Translations under genes and position numbers: made by a program
Source: Acidithiobacillus sulfuriphilus
GTDB taxonomy: Bacteria > Pseudomonadota > Gammaproteobacteria > Acidithiobacillales > Acidithiobacillaceae
Assembly (NCBI RefSeq): GCF_003721225.1
Contig: NZ_RIZI01000122.1
Coordinates: 1-15,148, forward strand
Direction: 5' to 3'
DNA: 15,148 nucleotides
Part shown: in pieces, positions 7,328 to 14,015 of the stretch
How the letters are laid out: every line of letters starts with the position of its first letter
How positions within the stretch are numbered: the stretch's first letter is position 1
The notes under the pieces: model-generated
What the model was told of the DNA's origin: nothing
Databases searched by the model: none
The model's input: only the letters and a program-made list of their open reading frames with translations

Positions 7328-8385
7328 CCGTTCGGGATGTCGATGTATTGGTGGTGGGCAGCGGGCCGGGCGGGGCGGCGGCGGCGCGGGAGGCGGCGCG
7401 GCGTGGGCTGGGGGTGCTGCTGGTGGAGCGGCGCGAGGCCATCGGGGTGCCGGTGCAGTGTGCCGAGTTTGTGCCCATGCCCCTCTTGCGCACGGTGCGG
7501 GAGACCGCTTCGCGGGTGCAGGAGGTGGAGGGCATGCTGACGGTGTTGCCCTCGGGCGCCGGCCATCACAGCGTCTTTCCCGGCATCATGATCGACCGGG
7601 CGCGCTTTGATCAAGGGCTGGCGGAACTCGCCGTCGCCGCCGGGGCGGCGCTGTGGACGCGCTGCCATTTCATGACCTGGGATGGGGAAACGGCCGTGCT
7701 GCGACGGGGTGATGAGGAGCGGATCGCCGTGCGTCCGCGCCTGCTCATCGGCGCGGACGGCCCCCATAGCATGGTGGCCGATGCCATTGGGCTGGATCAT
7801 CAGGCCGTGGTCTACACCCGCCAGTATACGGTGCCTTTACTGCGCCCTTACCCTGACACGGATATTTTTCTTTCGGACGAATTCCCTGGTGGTTACGGCT
7901 GGCTCTTTCCCAAGGAACCGGTGGCCAATATCGGGCTGGGGGCGGACCGGCGCTTCGCGGACAATCTGAAAACGCCCCTGGACCATCTGCACCGGCAGAT
8001 GGTGGCGCGGGGTCTGGTGGCCCCGGAAATTCTGGGCCGTACCGGCGGGGCCATCCCGGTGGGAGGGATGCGGCCGATGGTGCATGGTCCGGTCATCCTC
8101 GTCGGCGACGCCGCTGGGTTGACCCATCCCATTACCGGCGCCGGGATCCCTGCGGCGGTGATCAGCGGCGAGCGGGCAGGACAGGCGGCGGCCGCGTGGC
8201 TGGGCGGGGATGGCGATGCGCTGGAGAGTTTTGCCGAGGATATGCGGGACCAGTTCGGGCCTGCCATCGGGCGGGCGGTGGCGCGGCGAAAGGCGCTGGA
8301 GGCAGTGTGGCGGCAGCCGGCGGCGCAGGATGACAGGGTGATGCGGTCCGGGTGGATCGCCTTTGAGGAATATTTTGCCGCCTGA
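7324..8385 (+). CDS. lipT: LipT-type FAD-dependent geranylgeranyl-reductase-like oxidoreductase
   Basis: This 353-residue flavoprotein is of the geranylgeranyl reductase family. Motifs in order are GSGPGG (12-17) for FAD, CAEF (46-49), GADGPHS (143-149), the family PxxYxWxFP signature as PGGYGWLFPK (188-197), and GDAAGLTHPITGAGI (261-275). ATG 7324 overlaps the stop of the ligase gene, so an upstream in-frame ATG at 7255, inside the ligase gene, is rejected. The family usually reduces isoprenoid double bonds, but in lipoate-assembly clusters with sLpl(AB) and LipS1/S2 this gene recurs and is thought to provide electrons for lipoate formation, hence the name LipT. That role is from established knowledge of such clusters, not from a residue seen here. 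Confidence 0.82.
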   Translation: MTVRDVDVLVVGSGPGGAAAAREAARRGLGVLLVERREAIGVPVQCAEFVPMPLLRTVRETASRVQEVEGMLTVLPSGAGHHSVFPGIMIDRARFDQGLAELAVAAGAALWTRCHFMTWDGETAVLRRGDEERIAVRPRLLIGADGPHSMVADAIGLDHQAVVYTRQYTVPLLRPYPDTDIFLSDEFPGGYGWLFPKEPVANIGLGADRRFADNLKTPLDHLHRQMVARGLVAPEILGRTGGAIPVGGMRPMVHGPVILVGDAAGLTHPITGAGIPAAVISGERAGQAAAAWLGGDGDALESFAEDMRDQFGPAIGRAVARRKALEAVWRQPAAQDDRVMRSGWIAFEEYFAA

Positions 8386-8411
8386 AGGCGGAATGACAGG
8401 AGGAGCTTCCC

Positions 8412-9551
8412 ATGAGTGCGGTCGTGCAAGAATCCAATGCGCAGTCCTTGACGTTTTATCGTCCGGATTACTTTGTCAAAACTCCGGAAATGCGGTCCCC
8501 CGAGTATGTCCAGCTCAGTACCGCGGCGGCCATCACCTTGGGTCTGGTGCCGGGAGTCATGCATCGGACGGCCTGCACCCATTGCCTGAATCTGCTCATG
8601 ACCTACCCCGAGGGTTGCCGGGCCAACTGCACCTACTGCGGTCTGGCGCGGCATCGGGAAGAGAGCCGGGATTATGCCGACCGGAACTTTATCCGGGTGG
8701 ACTGGCCGACGGTGCGCGTGGACGACATGCTGGAGCGGATCGCCCGGGGCGGCGACAAGGGGCAGTTCCAGCGCATGTGCATCAGCATGATCACCCATCC
8801 GGATTCGGACCATGATACCCAGGTGATGCTCAAGCGCTGGATGGAGGTGGCGCCGCACATCCCCGTTTCCATTCTCTCCAACCCGACGACCATGGATAAG
8901 CAGGACCTCATCGACCTCAAGGCCATGGGCGCGGATATCTTCACGGTGGCCCTGGATGCCGTGACGCCGGAGATCTTCGAGCGCACCCGCGGCAAGACGG
9001 TGCAGAGTCCCCACTCCTGGGACAAATACTGGCTGACCATTGAATGGGCAGCCGAGATCTACGGCCCGGAGAAGTTCGGTGCGCATCTCATCTGCGGCAT
9101 GGGCGAGACGGAGCAGGAGATCCTGGAAGTCTGCCAGAAGATGAAGGACATGGGCGGACACAACCACATGTTCGCCTTCTTCCCGGAGAAGGGCTCCATG
9201 ATGGAGGACTGGGACCCGGTGCCCCAGGATCACTGGCGGCGGGTGCAGTTGGGCCGCTTCCTCATCGATTATGCGGGGGGCCGTTATGAGGACATGGGTT
9301 TTGACGCTCATGGCCGGGTGGAGGACTTTGGCTATCCCCGGGACGAGCTGGAGGCGATCATCAGATCCGGTAAGCCCTTCCAGACCTCCGGCTGCCCCGG
9401 CAAGGACGATGAGGAAGTCAGTGCCTGCAACCGTCCCTATGGGGATTCTTCGCCCTCGGATATCCGTTCCTTCCCCTTTTCCCTGAACAAGGATGACGTG
9501 GAGATCGTGCGTCGCCAGATGCGTCTGCAGGATTTGCAGTTTGGGGATTAG
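8412..9551 (+). CDS. lipS2: Second radical SAM lipoyl-synthase subunit (LipS2/LipS1 type)
   Basis: This 379-residue, BioB-like radical SAM protein has the SAM-cluster motif C69-x3-C73-x2-C76 (CRANCTYCGLARH). The start follows a strong AGGAGGAG site (8399-8406). It differs clearly from the first radical SAM protein: a CTHC pair precedes the motif (C55, C58), and C328 and C339 lie near the C-terminus in CPGKDDEEVSAC, giving possible ligands for a second cluster. The GHNHMFAFFPEKGSMMEDW block (249-267) is probably in the barrel end that binds substrate. It is the last gene of the lipoate set, 26 bases after lipT. It should act with the first protein to put the two sulfurs on octanoyl-LbpA. Numbering as LipS2 is provisional. 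Confidence 0.82.
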   Translation: MSAVVQESNAQSLTFYRPDYFVKTPEMRSPEYVQLSTAAAITLGLVPGVMHRTACTHCLNLLMTYPEGCRANCTYCGLARHREESRDYADRNFIRVDWPTVRVDDMLERIARGGDKGQFQRMCISMITHPDSDHDTQVMLKRWMEVAPHIPVSILSNPTTMDKQDLIDLKAMGADIFTVALDAVTPEIFERTRGKTVQSPHSWDKYWLTIEWAAEIYGPEKFGAHLICGMGETEQEILEVCQKMKDMGGHNHMFAFFPEKGSMMEDWDPVPQDHWRRVQLGRFLIDYAGGRYEDMGFDAHGRVEDFGYPRDELEAIIRSGKPFQTSGCPGKDDEEVSACNRPYGDSSPSDIRSFPFSLNKDDVEIVRRQMRLQDLQFGD

Positions 9552-9772
9552 AATATAAGTATTTTCATTGGAAATGTTGTGCCAATGACAACGGGGCCTC
9601 TTGGCCCTGTTGTGCATTATGAAGGCCTAATACAGTTTTTGCTCAGATGCTTGCATTGCGCTGCTTAATCAATCAATAAAAAAATTGAGAGAGCAAAAGG
9701 CCTTGCATCGCTGTGATATATCTACCACAATCATTTACGTCATTCGCAACAAGACAGAGGGTGGAGAAGATT
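9552..9772 (+). promoter_or_regulatory. Intergenic region upstream of the FadL-type gene, with palindromes
   Basis: This 221-base gap is AT-richer than the genes around it and should hold the promoter of the porin gene. It contains an inverted repeat CATTGG/CCAATG (9566-9571, 9582-9587), a hairpin (9588-9613), TCAAT-N6-ATTGA (9673-9688) and an imperfect 18-bp palindrome of the form TGTG-N10-CACA (9712-9729). I found no -35/-10 pair with good spacing and do not call a promoter position. Confidence 0.5.
9588..9613 (+). terminator. Hairpin downstream of lipS2, possible terminator
   Basis: Arms ACAACGGGGCC (9588-9598) and GGCCCTGTTGT (9603-9613) form an 11-bp stem with one G-U pair and a TCTT loop, 36 bases after the lipS2 stop. 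No T-run follows, so it may stabilise the transcript end rather than terminate it. Confidence 0.45.
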
Positions 9773-11092
9773 ATGAAAAAATCGCGCATCTTAAGCGTGG
9801 CAGTCGGGGCAGCGGTGGCGCTGGGTTTTTCCGCGGGCGCGCTGGCCACGGACGGCTATCAGTTGATTGGTATTGGTCAGTATGCGGTGGGCATGGCCGG
9901 CGCCGTTGTCGCGGCTCCCGATGATCCTCTTTCCGCTGCCATGAGCAATCCCGCCGGCTTGGCCTTGTTGACGCCGCAGGCGGCCTTCTCGGCGGAGATT
10001 TTTAATCCGGTTCGCAAGACGAATCTGGGTAATGGCGAAGTTGGCAGTCACAGCAATGTCTACGGTATTCCGGCCATCGGCTGGGTGGCCCCGGCCTTTG
10101 CCAAGAACTGGGTTTTTGGTGGCGGAGTTTACGGCACCTCTGGTCTGGGTGTGAATTATTTGCAAAACCTCCCGTCAAACCCACAGATGCCTTATGGCGG
10201 GTATGCGCAAGCCTATAGCAGTATCACCTTCATGCAAATGGCACCGTCCGTTGCGTGGAAGGTAAATGATCGCCTCGCTGTTGGCGCGTCGTTGAATATT
10301 GCTGCGGAGCAGGGCTCCTTTCAGCAAACCCTTTCTGAATATGCCCCCGTTATTGTAGGCAGTGGTCCTAACGGCCCTGTAACGCAGGTAGCGCCGGTTA
10401 CGGGTGGGTTGAATTTGTCCACTCCCTCTTGGGCCTACGGTGTAGGTGCGACATTGGGTGTGCTCTATAAAGTCAATGACATGGTAACATTGGGTGCCAC
10501 CTATAAGTCGCCTGTCATGTTTACTCCCATGACGTGGCAGGGTGGTGCCCAAAGTCTCGGGCAAAATGGGCCATTCGGCGCCGCTGGCCAGTATAGTGGG
10601 CACCTGAACTATCCCCAGCAGGTCGCCTTGGGCCTCGCCATCCGTCCCATCCCGCAGTGGTTGATCAGTGTGGAAGGGCAATGGATCAATTGGCGCGCGA
10701 CCATGAACAGTTTTACCATTTATGGTCCGTGGAGTACCGGTTCTTATGTGCAACTCCCCATGCACTGGAGCAACCAGTGGGTAGCCAATATCGGTACCCA
10801 ATATGATGTGAACAGTTGGCTGCAAGTGCGTGGTGGTTATACCTACGGTTCCAATCCCATCAGCAACGCCAATACGGGAAACAATCTGCTTTTCCCGGCC
10901 GTTGTCCAAAACGCGATAACGGTGGGCGCAACGCAGAAGCTGGGCATGGGTTGGAAGCTCACCGAAGCGTATATGCACGAGTTCGCCAATACCATTACCG
11001 GGCCGGTCGGTACGGCTCCCTTTGGCCCGCAGGCTCCGAGTGCGACCCTCTCCGAGAACTCCTTCGGCCTGCAGGTCGGTTACGACTTCTAA
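9773..11092 (+). CDS. FadL/OmpP1/TodX-family outer-membrane transport protein
   Basis: This 439-residue outer-membrane beta-barrel would let hydrophobic compounds cross the outer membrane. The start is ATG 9773, after GGTGGAGAAG; the in-frame ATG at 9713 would put 20 non-signal residues before MKKSR. A Sec signal peptide spans residues 1-25, with cleavage after ALA before TDGYQ. The mature N-terminus contains the family NPAGLALL motif, and the rest alternates polar and aromatic residues as in barrel strands. The protein ends in GLQVGYDF with a terminal Phe, as expected for outer-membrane insertion. It is monocistronic, with its own upstream region and a strong terminator. Its place next to sulfur-oxidation genes suggests a hydrophobic sulfur species as cargo, which is only inference; FadL proteins usually carry fatty acids or aromatics. 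Confidence 0.9.
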   Translation: MKKSRILSVAVGAAVALGFSAGALATDGYQLIGIGQYAVGMAGAVVAAPDDPLSAAMSNPAGLALLTPQAAFSAEIFNPVRKTNLGNGEVGSHSNVYGIPAIGWVAPAFAKNWVFGGGVYGTSGLGVNYLQNLPSNPQMPYGGYAQAYSSITFMQMAPSVAWKVNDRLAVGASLNIAAEQGSFQQTLSEYAPVIVGSGPNGPVTQVAPVTGGLNLSTPSWAYGVGATLGVLYKVNDMVTLGATYKSPVMFTPMTWQGGAQSLGQNGPFGAAGQYSGHLNYPQQVALGLAIRPIPQWLISVEGQWINWRATMNSFTIYGPWSTGSYVQLPMHWSNQWVANIGTQYDVNSWLQVRGGYTYGSNPISNANTGNNLLFPAVVQNAITVGATQKLGMGWKLTEAYMHEFANTITGPVGTAPFGPQAPSATLSENSFGLQVGYDF

Positions 11093-11116
11093 ACAATATC
11101 CCTCCTCAGGGTATCC

Positions 11117-11144
11117 GGGAGACGGGCGACCGTCTCCCTTTTTT
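11117..11144 (+). terminator. Strong intrinsic terminator after the FadL-type gene
   Basis: A perfect 9-bp stem (arm GGGAGACGG at 11117-11125, partner 11130-11138) with a GCGA loop is followed by six T (11139-11144). It begins 24 bases after the stop codon. Confidence 0.9.
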
Positions 11145-11150
11145 ATATCC

Positions 11151-11184
11151 AACGCCCGCCCGGCTTGCCGTCGGGGGGCGTTTT
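11151..11184 (+). terminator. Possible second hairpin behind the terminator
   Basis: AACGCCC (11151-11157) can pair with GGGCGTT (11176-11182), with a large GC-rich interior and TTTT at 11181-11184. It could be a back-up terminator or an untranslated structure. It lies 39 bases before the next start codon. Confidence 0.35.
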
Positions 11185-11222
11185 GGGTCAGAATATACCT
11201 GACCTGAATGCTAGGGAAAGCC

Positions 11223-11624
11223 ATGAAGTCCATACCGATCACTGATGTGAGCAGCCTGAAGAACGAGTTGAACAAGTACAGGAAGGGCAAGAAGCTGGAG
11301 ATCCCCCGCTTCAATCAACTGGCGCGGATGGCCTACCTGGGGCGGCTGGTGATGACGCCGCTGGATCCGGAGGATGCATCGTGCAAATCCTTTCTGGTGC
11401 ATGTCCAGCAGCCCGAGGGCCTGGCTGCCCACTTTATCGAGCTGGATGAGGACCTGCAGGATGCGATCCTGATCCTCGACAGCGAGCAGTCCATGGCCAT
11501 GGCCGGGATCATGCAGGCGGGGGTGGAGGAGCGGGCCCGTTGGCTGGAGGAATTGAACCAGCGCGACTTTTACTTCTCGGCCTTTTACCGGCCCCGCGAG
11601 GCGGCCGGCGCCGCCGCGGACTGA
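11223..11624 (+). CDS. Hypothetical protein, 133 residues
   Basis: I do not recognise this gene. ATG 11223 is preferred over the in-frame ATG 11208 because AGGGAAA (11212-11218) is correctly spaced for it. The product is a soluble protein with a lysine-rich N-terminus (residues 18-24), a single cysteine in DASCKSF and a charged helical second half containing EERARWLEEL. It has no signal peptide, membrane segment or known catalytic motif. It follows the terminator of the FadL-type gene and precedes the ligase-like gene by 18 bases in the same reading frame, so the two are probably one transcription unit. Codon use matches the neighbours, and the reading frame is well formed, so it is very likely a real gene. 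Confidence 0.75.
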   Translation: MKSIPITDVSSLKNELNKYRKGKKLEIPRFNQLARMAYLGRLVMTPLDPEDASCKSFLVHVQQPEGLAAHFIELDEDLQDAILILDSEQSMAMAGIMQAGVEERARWLEELNQRDFYFSAFYRPREAAGAAAD

Positions 11625-11642
11625 GATCCGCTGGCTCCGGCC

Positions 11643-12653
11643 ATGGAAGGGCGGCGGCTGGATCTGGGGCTGCTGGACCCCTTGGGTCTCCATGCCGGCT
11701 ACGCGGGCATGGCGGAGGCGCAGGCGGCGGGTGCCATACCCGTGGTCCTGCTGGCGCGCAGCGGCGGACATCTGAGCCTGGGGGCGGCCCAGGGGGCGGC
11801 GGCGGAACTGGATGCGGCGGCCTGTCGGCGCCATGGAGTGCTCGTCCTGCGCCGCCCTTTGGGGGGCGGTACGGTCTGGGTGGATGCCCGGCAGCTCAAT
11901 TATTTCTTCCTCTTTCCTGCGGGCAGCGGCCCGGCGCGGCTGGCGGCGGCCTTTTCTCTGGTGGCTCCGGTGGTGGAGGCGGTGCATCACGTCTTCGGCT
12001 TGCCCGTGGCGGGGACCGGCGGCCAGGATTTTTGGTGCCGTGGCCGGAAGATCGGCGGTACGGGGGCGGCCACCCTGGGTCATACCTTGGTCCTGGGCGG
12101 GAGCTTCCTCCTGGATTTCGCTGAAACCGCCTTCACCCGCTGTGTGGCGGCGCCTTCGCCGGGCTTCCGGGAGTGGCTGGGGGAGGCCCTGGCCGGGAGC
12201 CTGACTTCCTGGGCGGGAGAGGGCGTGGGTGGGGTTGCCGCATCGGCCGTGGCGGAGGCCTTCTGGGCGGCCCTGGCGGCCCAGGGCTGGCGTTTGCAGC
12301 CGTCCGCGCCCAGCGCGGCGGAGGAGGCGGCCATGGCGGAGGCTCGGGAGGAGTTGGACGACTTGGACTGGGGGGAGGATGCGCGGCGGCGGGTGCCCAA
12401 CGGGATCAAGCTGAAGGCCGGAGCGTTTCTCACGGAACGGCACTGGGACGGTGGGCAATGGCTGCGGGTGTGGACCGATGCCGGCCGGTTCCGGCGCGTG
12501 GCGGGGAGCGCCTTTCCAGCCGTTCTTGCTGAGGGTTTGAAGGGGTTGGCGCCGGAAGACGGGCGTTTTGCCGCGCTGCTGGATCAGACCTTGGGGGGGG
12601 AGGCGCCCTTGTGGCGGGAGCGCCTGCTGGTGACGGCGGTGTGGGCTGACTGA
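11643..12653 (+). CDS. Second, divergent lipoate/biotin-protein-ligase-like protein
   Basis: This 336-residue protein has the LplA/LipB/BirA catalytic fold signatures. RRPLGGG (70-76) matches the substrate-loop motif and is followed by VWVDARQLNYFF. GRKIGGTG (134-141) holds the expected lysine, K136. It departs from classical ligases where an Asn-Asp pair normally precedes this lysine: here the sequence is GQDFWCRGRKI, with Q128-D129 and C132. The C-terminal 90 residues (GIKLKAGAFL onwards) resemble a fused accessory domain. The gene follows the 133-residue protein by 18 bases; no upstream in-frame start exists beyond that gene's stop. A good ribosome binding site is missing. It may load lipoate or octanoate on one of the two LbpA proteins or be an octanoyl/biotinyl transferase; activity is inferred only. 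Confidence 0.78.
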   Translation: MEGRRLDLGLLDPLGLHAGYAGMAEAQAAGAIPVVLLARSGGHLSLGAAQGAAAELDAAACRRHGVLVLRRPLGGGTVWVDARQLNYFFLFPAGSGPARLAAAFSLVAPVVEAVHHVFGLPVAGTGGQDFWCRGRKIGGTGAATLGHTLVLGGSFLLDFAETAFTRCVAAPSPGFREWLGEALAGSLTSWAGEGVGGVAASAVAEAFWAALAAQGWRLQPSAPSAAEEAAMAEAREELDDLDWGEDARRRVPNGIKLKAGAFLTERHWDGGQWLRVWTDAGRFRRVAGSAFPAVLAEGLKGLAPEDGRFAALLDQTLGGEAPLWRERLLVTAVWAD

Positions 12654-12664
12654 TGCTAACGGTT

Positions 12665-12728
12665 GTTTTCAACGGGAAGCAAAGAAGCTGCTGTCCACGT
12701 AACATACCTACGTTTGCGGATGCGTTTC
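12665..12728. repeat. Left copy of an inverted dispersed repeat (uninterrupted)
   Basis: Positions 12665-12708 match the reverse complement of 14956-14999 at 42 of 44 bases, including 35 identical bases from GTTTTCAACGGG to TGTCCACG. The similarity resumes at 12709-12728, matching the reverse complement of 14867-14886 at 17 of 20. This copy starts 12 bases after the ligase-like gene and ends 22 bases before the next start codon. Confidence 0.85.
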
Positions 12729-12749
12729 AGATCACGGAGGGGAGGGAGA

Positions 12750-13127
12750 ATGCCGAGCATAACGGACCGGATGCGCAAGCGTTTCATCGTGGTGAGCAGC
12801 GATGGGGATCTGAATGGGGCCATTGCCGCGGCGGTGCCGGCGGGCTGGGAGATGGTGGCGGTGACGGATCTGGAGGATCTGGGGGCGTGGCAGGAGATCC
12901 TGCTGCATCGCTTTTTGCTGCTGAATCTGGACGACGCGGTGGTGGAGGATCCGGTAGGTCTGGTGGATACCATTCGCCGGGAATATCAGTTGAACATTGC
13001 CATCTTCTGTATTGGCGGGGATCAGGGCCAGCGGGATAGGGCACGCATGGCGCGAGCCGATCGCTTTTTCGGGCGCGAGGAAACTCTGGCGCGTCTGCCG
13101 GAGTTTTTTGCCCAGTTTGGCTGGTAA
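12750..13127 (+). CDS. Small CheY-like (pseudo-receiver?) protein
   Basis: This 125-residue protein starts at ATG 12750, after GGAGGGAGA. An in-frame ATG at 12663 is rejected because its first codons lie inside the dispersed repeat. The alternation of hydrophobic strands (RFIVVSS, RFLLLNLDD, NIAIFCIGG) and helices suggests a response-regulator receiver-like fold, with D18/D20 after strand 1 and D61/D62 after strand 3. However, the conserved Thr/Ser after strand 4 and the Lys after strand 5 are not apparent (CIGGD and ADRFFGREE are found instead). It may therefore be a receiver-like protein that does not use standard phosphorylation, or another alpha/beta fold. It has no DNA-binding or output domain. 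It is convergent with the minus-strand gene at 13172-13495. Confidence 0.7.
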   Translation: MPSITDRMRKRFIVVSSDGDLNGAIAAAVPAGWEMVAVTDLEDLGAWQEILLHRFLLLNLDDAVVEDPVGLVDTIRREYQLNIAIFCIGGDQGQRDRARMARADRFFGREETLARLPEFFAQFGW

Positions 13128-13129
13128 GG

Positions 13130-13163
13130 CGGGGCGGGCCGCAATTGCGCCAGGCCTGCCCCG
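13130..13163. terminator. Possible shared hairpin between convergent genes
   Basis: CGGGGCGGGCC (13130-13140) pairs with GGCCTGCCCCG (13153-13163) with one G-U pair in the plus-strand transcript; the loop itself contains the palindrome GCAATTGC. It lies in the 44-base gap between two genes transcribed towards each other. There is no T-run on either side. Confidence 0.4.
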
Positions 13164-13171
13164 TTGGCTGT

Positions 13172-13495
13172 CTAGCCGACCTTGGCGTGGGCTTCGGTGT
13201 CCAGGCGCAGTTCCTGACTCTCGCTCTGGCCATCGGCGCTCACGCTGAGGGTGGCGATGCGGGTGCCGGCGTCCTTGAAGGTGAGTTCATAGGAGAAGGT
13301 GCCGGGCATGTCGATGGTGGCTTCCTTCAGGACCTTGCCTTCGCAGGTGACGGCGACCTTGGCCGGGCCCTTGCCTTCGAGCACGGCCTGGATGCGGTAG
13401 GGGTGTCCCACCACGCGGCGGTAGACTTGGGGGTCCCGGTTGGCGTTGTATTGCAGATTGTTGAGTTTGACCATCTTGATCAGGTGCGCGCTCAT
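13172..13495 (-). CDS. Small cytoplasmic beta-sandwich protein of unknown function
   Basis: I do not recognise this 107-residue protein. It is the only convincing minus-strand gene here. AGAAGGGGC precedes its ATG (codon at 13493-13495) on the minus strand; M8 is an alternative start. Residues 30-97 look like an immunoglobulin-like beta sandwich: alternating strands RIQAVLE, KVAVTCEGK, GTFSYELTF and TRIATLSVSADG, the last resembling typical Ig-type 'G..A.L.V..DG' ends. There is one cysteine, C51. It lacks a signal peptide, although such folds are often periplasmic. It was compared by eye with SoxZ, also a small beta-sandwich protein, and does not match it. It is divergent from the gene at 13605, with a shared 109-base intergenic region. 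Confidence 0.75.
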   Translation of the reverse strand: MSAHLIKMVKLNNLQYNANRDPQVYRRVVGHPYRIQAVLEGKGPAKVAVTCEGKVLKEATIDMPGTFSYELTFKDAGTRIATLSVSADGQSESQELRLDTEAHAKVG

Positions 13496-13516
13496 AAAAG
13501 CCCCTTCTTATCGCGA

Positions 13517-13547
13517 TATAAAATGAATTGTGAACGACTTCAGGCAA
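13517..13547 (-). promoter_or_regulatory. Possible minus-strand promoter for the beta-sandwich gene
   Basis: Read on the minus strand, TTGCCT (13542-13547) as -35 and TTTATA or TTTTAT (13517-13523) as -10 are 18-19 bases apart, and the start codon lies about 20 bases downstream. The match is moderate. A plus-strand promoter for the 13605 gene must lie in the same 13496-13604 region, but I found no good pair. Confidence 0.3.
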
Positions 13548-13604
13548 AACCTCTTTATCCTAGACGAAAAATGCACGCAGTGGTAGGCACTGTAGAGGAT
13601 CAAC

Positions 13605-14015
13605 ATGACGGATAAGTACGATGTGCTGGCAGAGCTGGAGAAAATGAGTGCGCAGGTGGAGGCATTGGCGCAGCGGCAGGCGGCGTTGCCAATGCCCTTG
13701 GCGGAATTGATGGAGACCGGCATCGCTGAGGCCGAGGCGCTGTTGCGGGTCATGCTGAAGGCGGAGCGGAAGCCTTACGCCAGCGACGCGGAACTGTTGG
13801 ACTTGTGGAAAACCCTGGTGAAAGGGGCACCGCACTGGAATACCATCCGCGATAACTGCCGGGAGCTGATTTACTACCGTAATTGTCTGGCGGCGGGACG
13901 GGAGGACGCCCTGCCGGCTCAGCCCGGGCGCATGGTGATTCACACCCTGCGCCATATTGTTTTGTACCTGCGCAGTCATGCGGAACAACAGGATGCACAA
14001 GGGGATCATGCATGA
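13605..14015 (+). CDS. Hypothetical protein encoded with cbbQ, 136 residues
   Basis: I do not recognise this gene. ATG 13605 follows GAGGATCAAC. The first 30 residues are a likely helical or coiled-coil stretch ([21 protein letters not shown]). The rest is also mainly helical, with tryptophans in LWKTL and HWNTIRDNC and a C-terminal [17 protein letters not shown] segment that could be amphipathic rather than membrane-spanning. No catalytic motif is visible. Its stop codon overlaps the cbbQ start by ATGA, so the two are translated together, which points to a shared function, for instance an adaptor or regulator of the AAA+ ATPase. It sits inside the pair of inverted repeats. Confidence 0.8.
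   Translation: MTDKYDVLAELEKMSAQVEALAQRQAALPMPLAELMETGIAEAEALLRVMLKAERKPYASDAELLDLWKTLVKGAPHWNTIRDNCRELIYYRNCLAAGREDALPAQPGRMVIHTLRHIVLYLRSHAEQQDAQGDHA

Noticed and set aside
7893..9617. 574-codon open frame on the minus strand
   Set aside because: It is antisense to lipT and the second radical SAM gene and shows no family motif; it is a shadow of high-GC third positions.
9603..9617. Sigma-54-like promoter TGGCCC-N-TTGTGC upstream of the porin gene
   Set aside because: The spacing between GG and GC is one base short of the required distance, and the sequence is part of a hairpin arm.
11211..12458. 415-codon open frame on the minus strand
   Set aside because: It opposes the ligase-like gene, whose RRxxGGG and GRKI motifs show the plus strand is coding.
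12663..12749. N-terminal extension of the CheY-like gene
   Set aside because: These 29 codons lie largely inside the dispersed repeat, and ATG 12750 has a good ribosome binding site.
13172..13495. SoxZ assignment for the minus-strand beta-sandwich protein
   Set aside because: The size and fold type are similar, but the residues do not match SoxZ, and no SoxY gene is adjacent.
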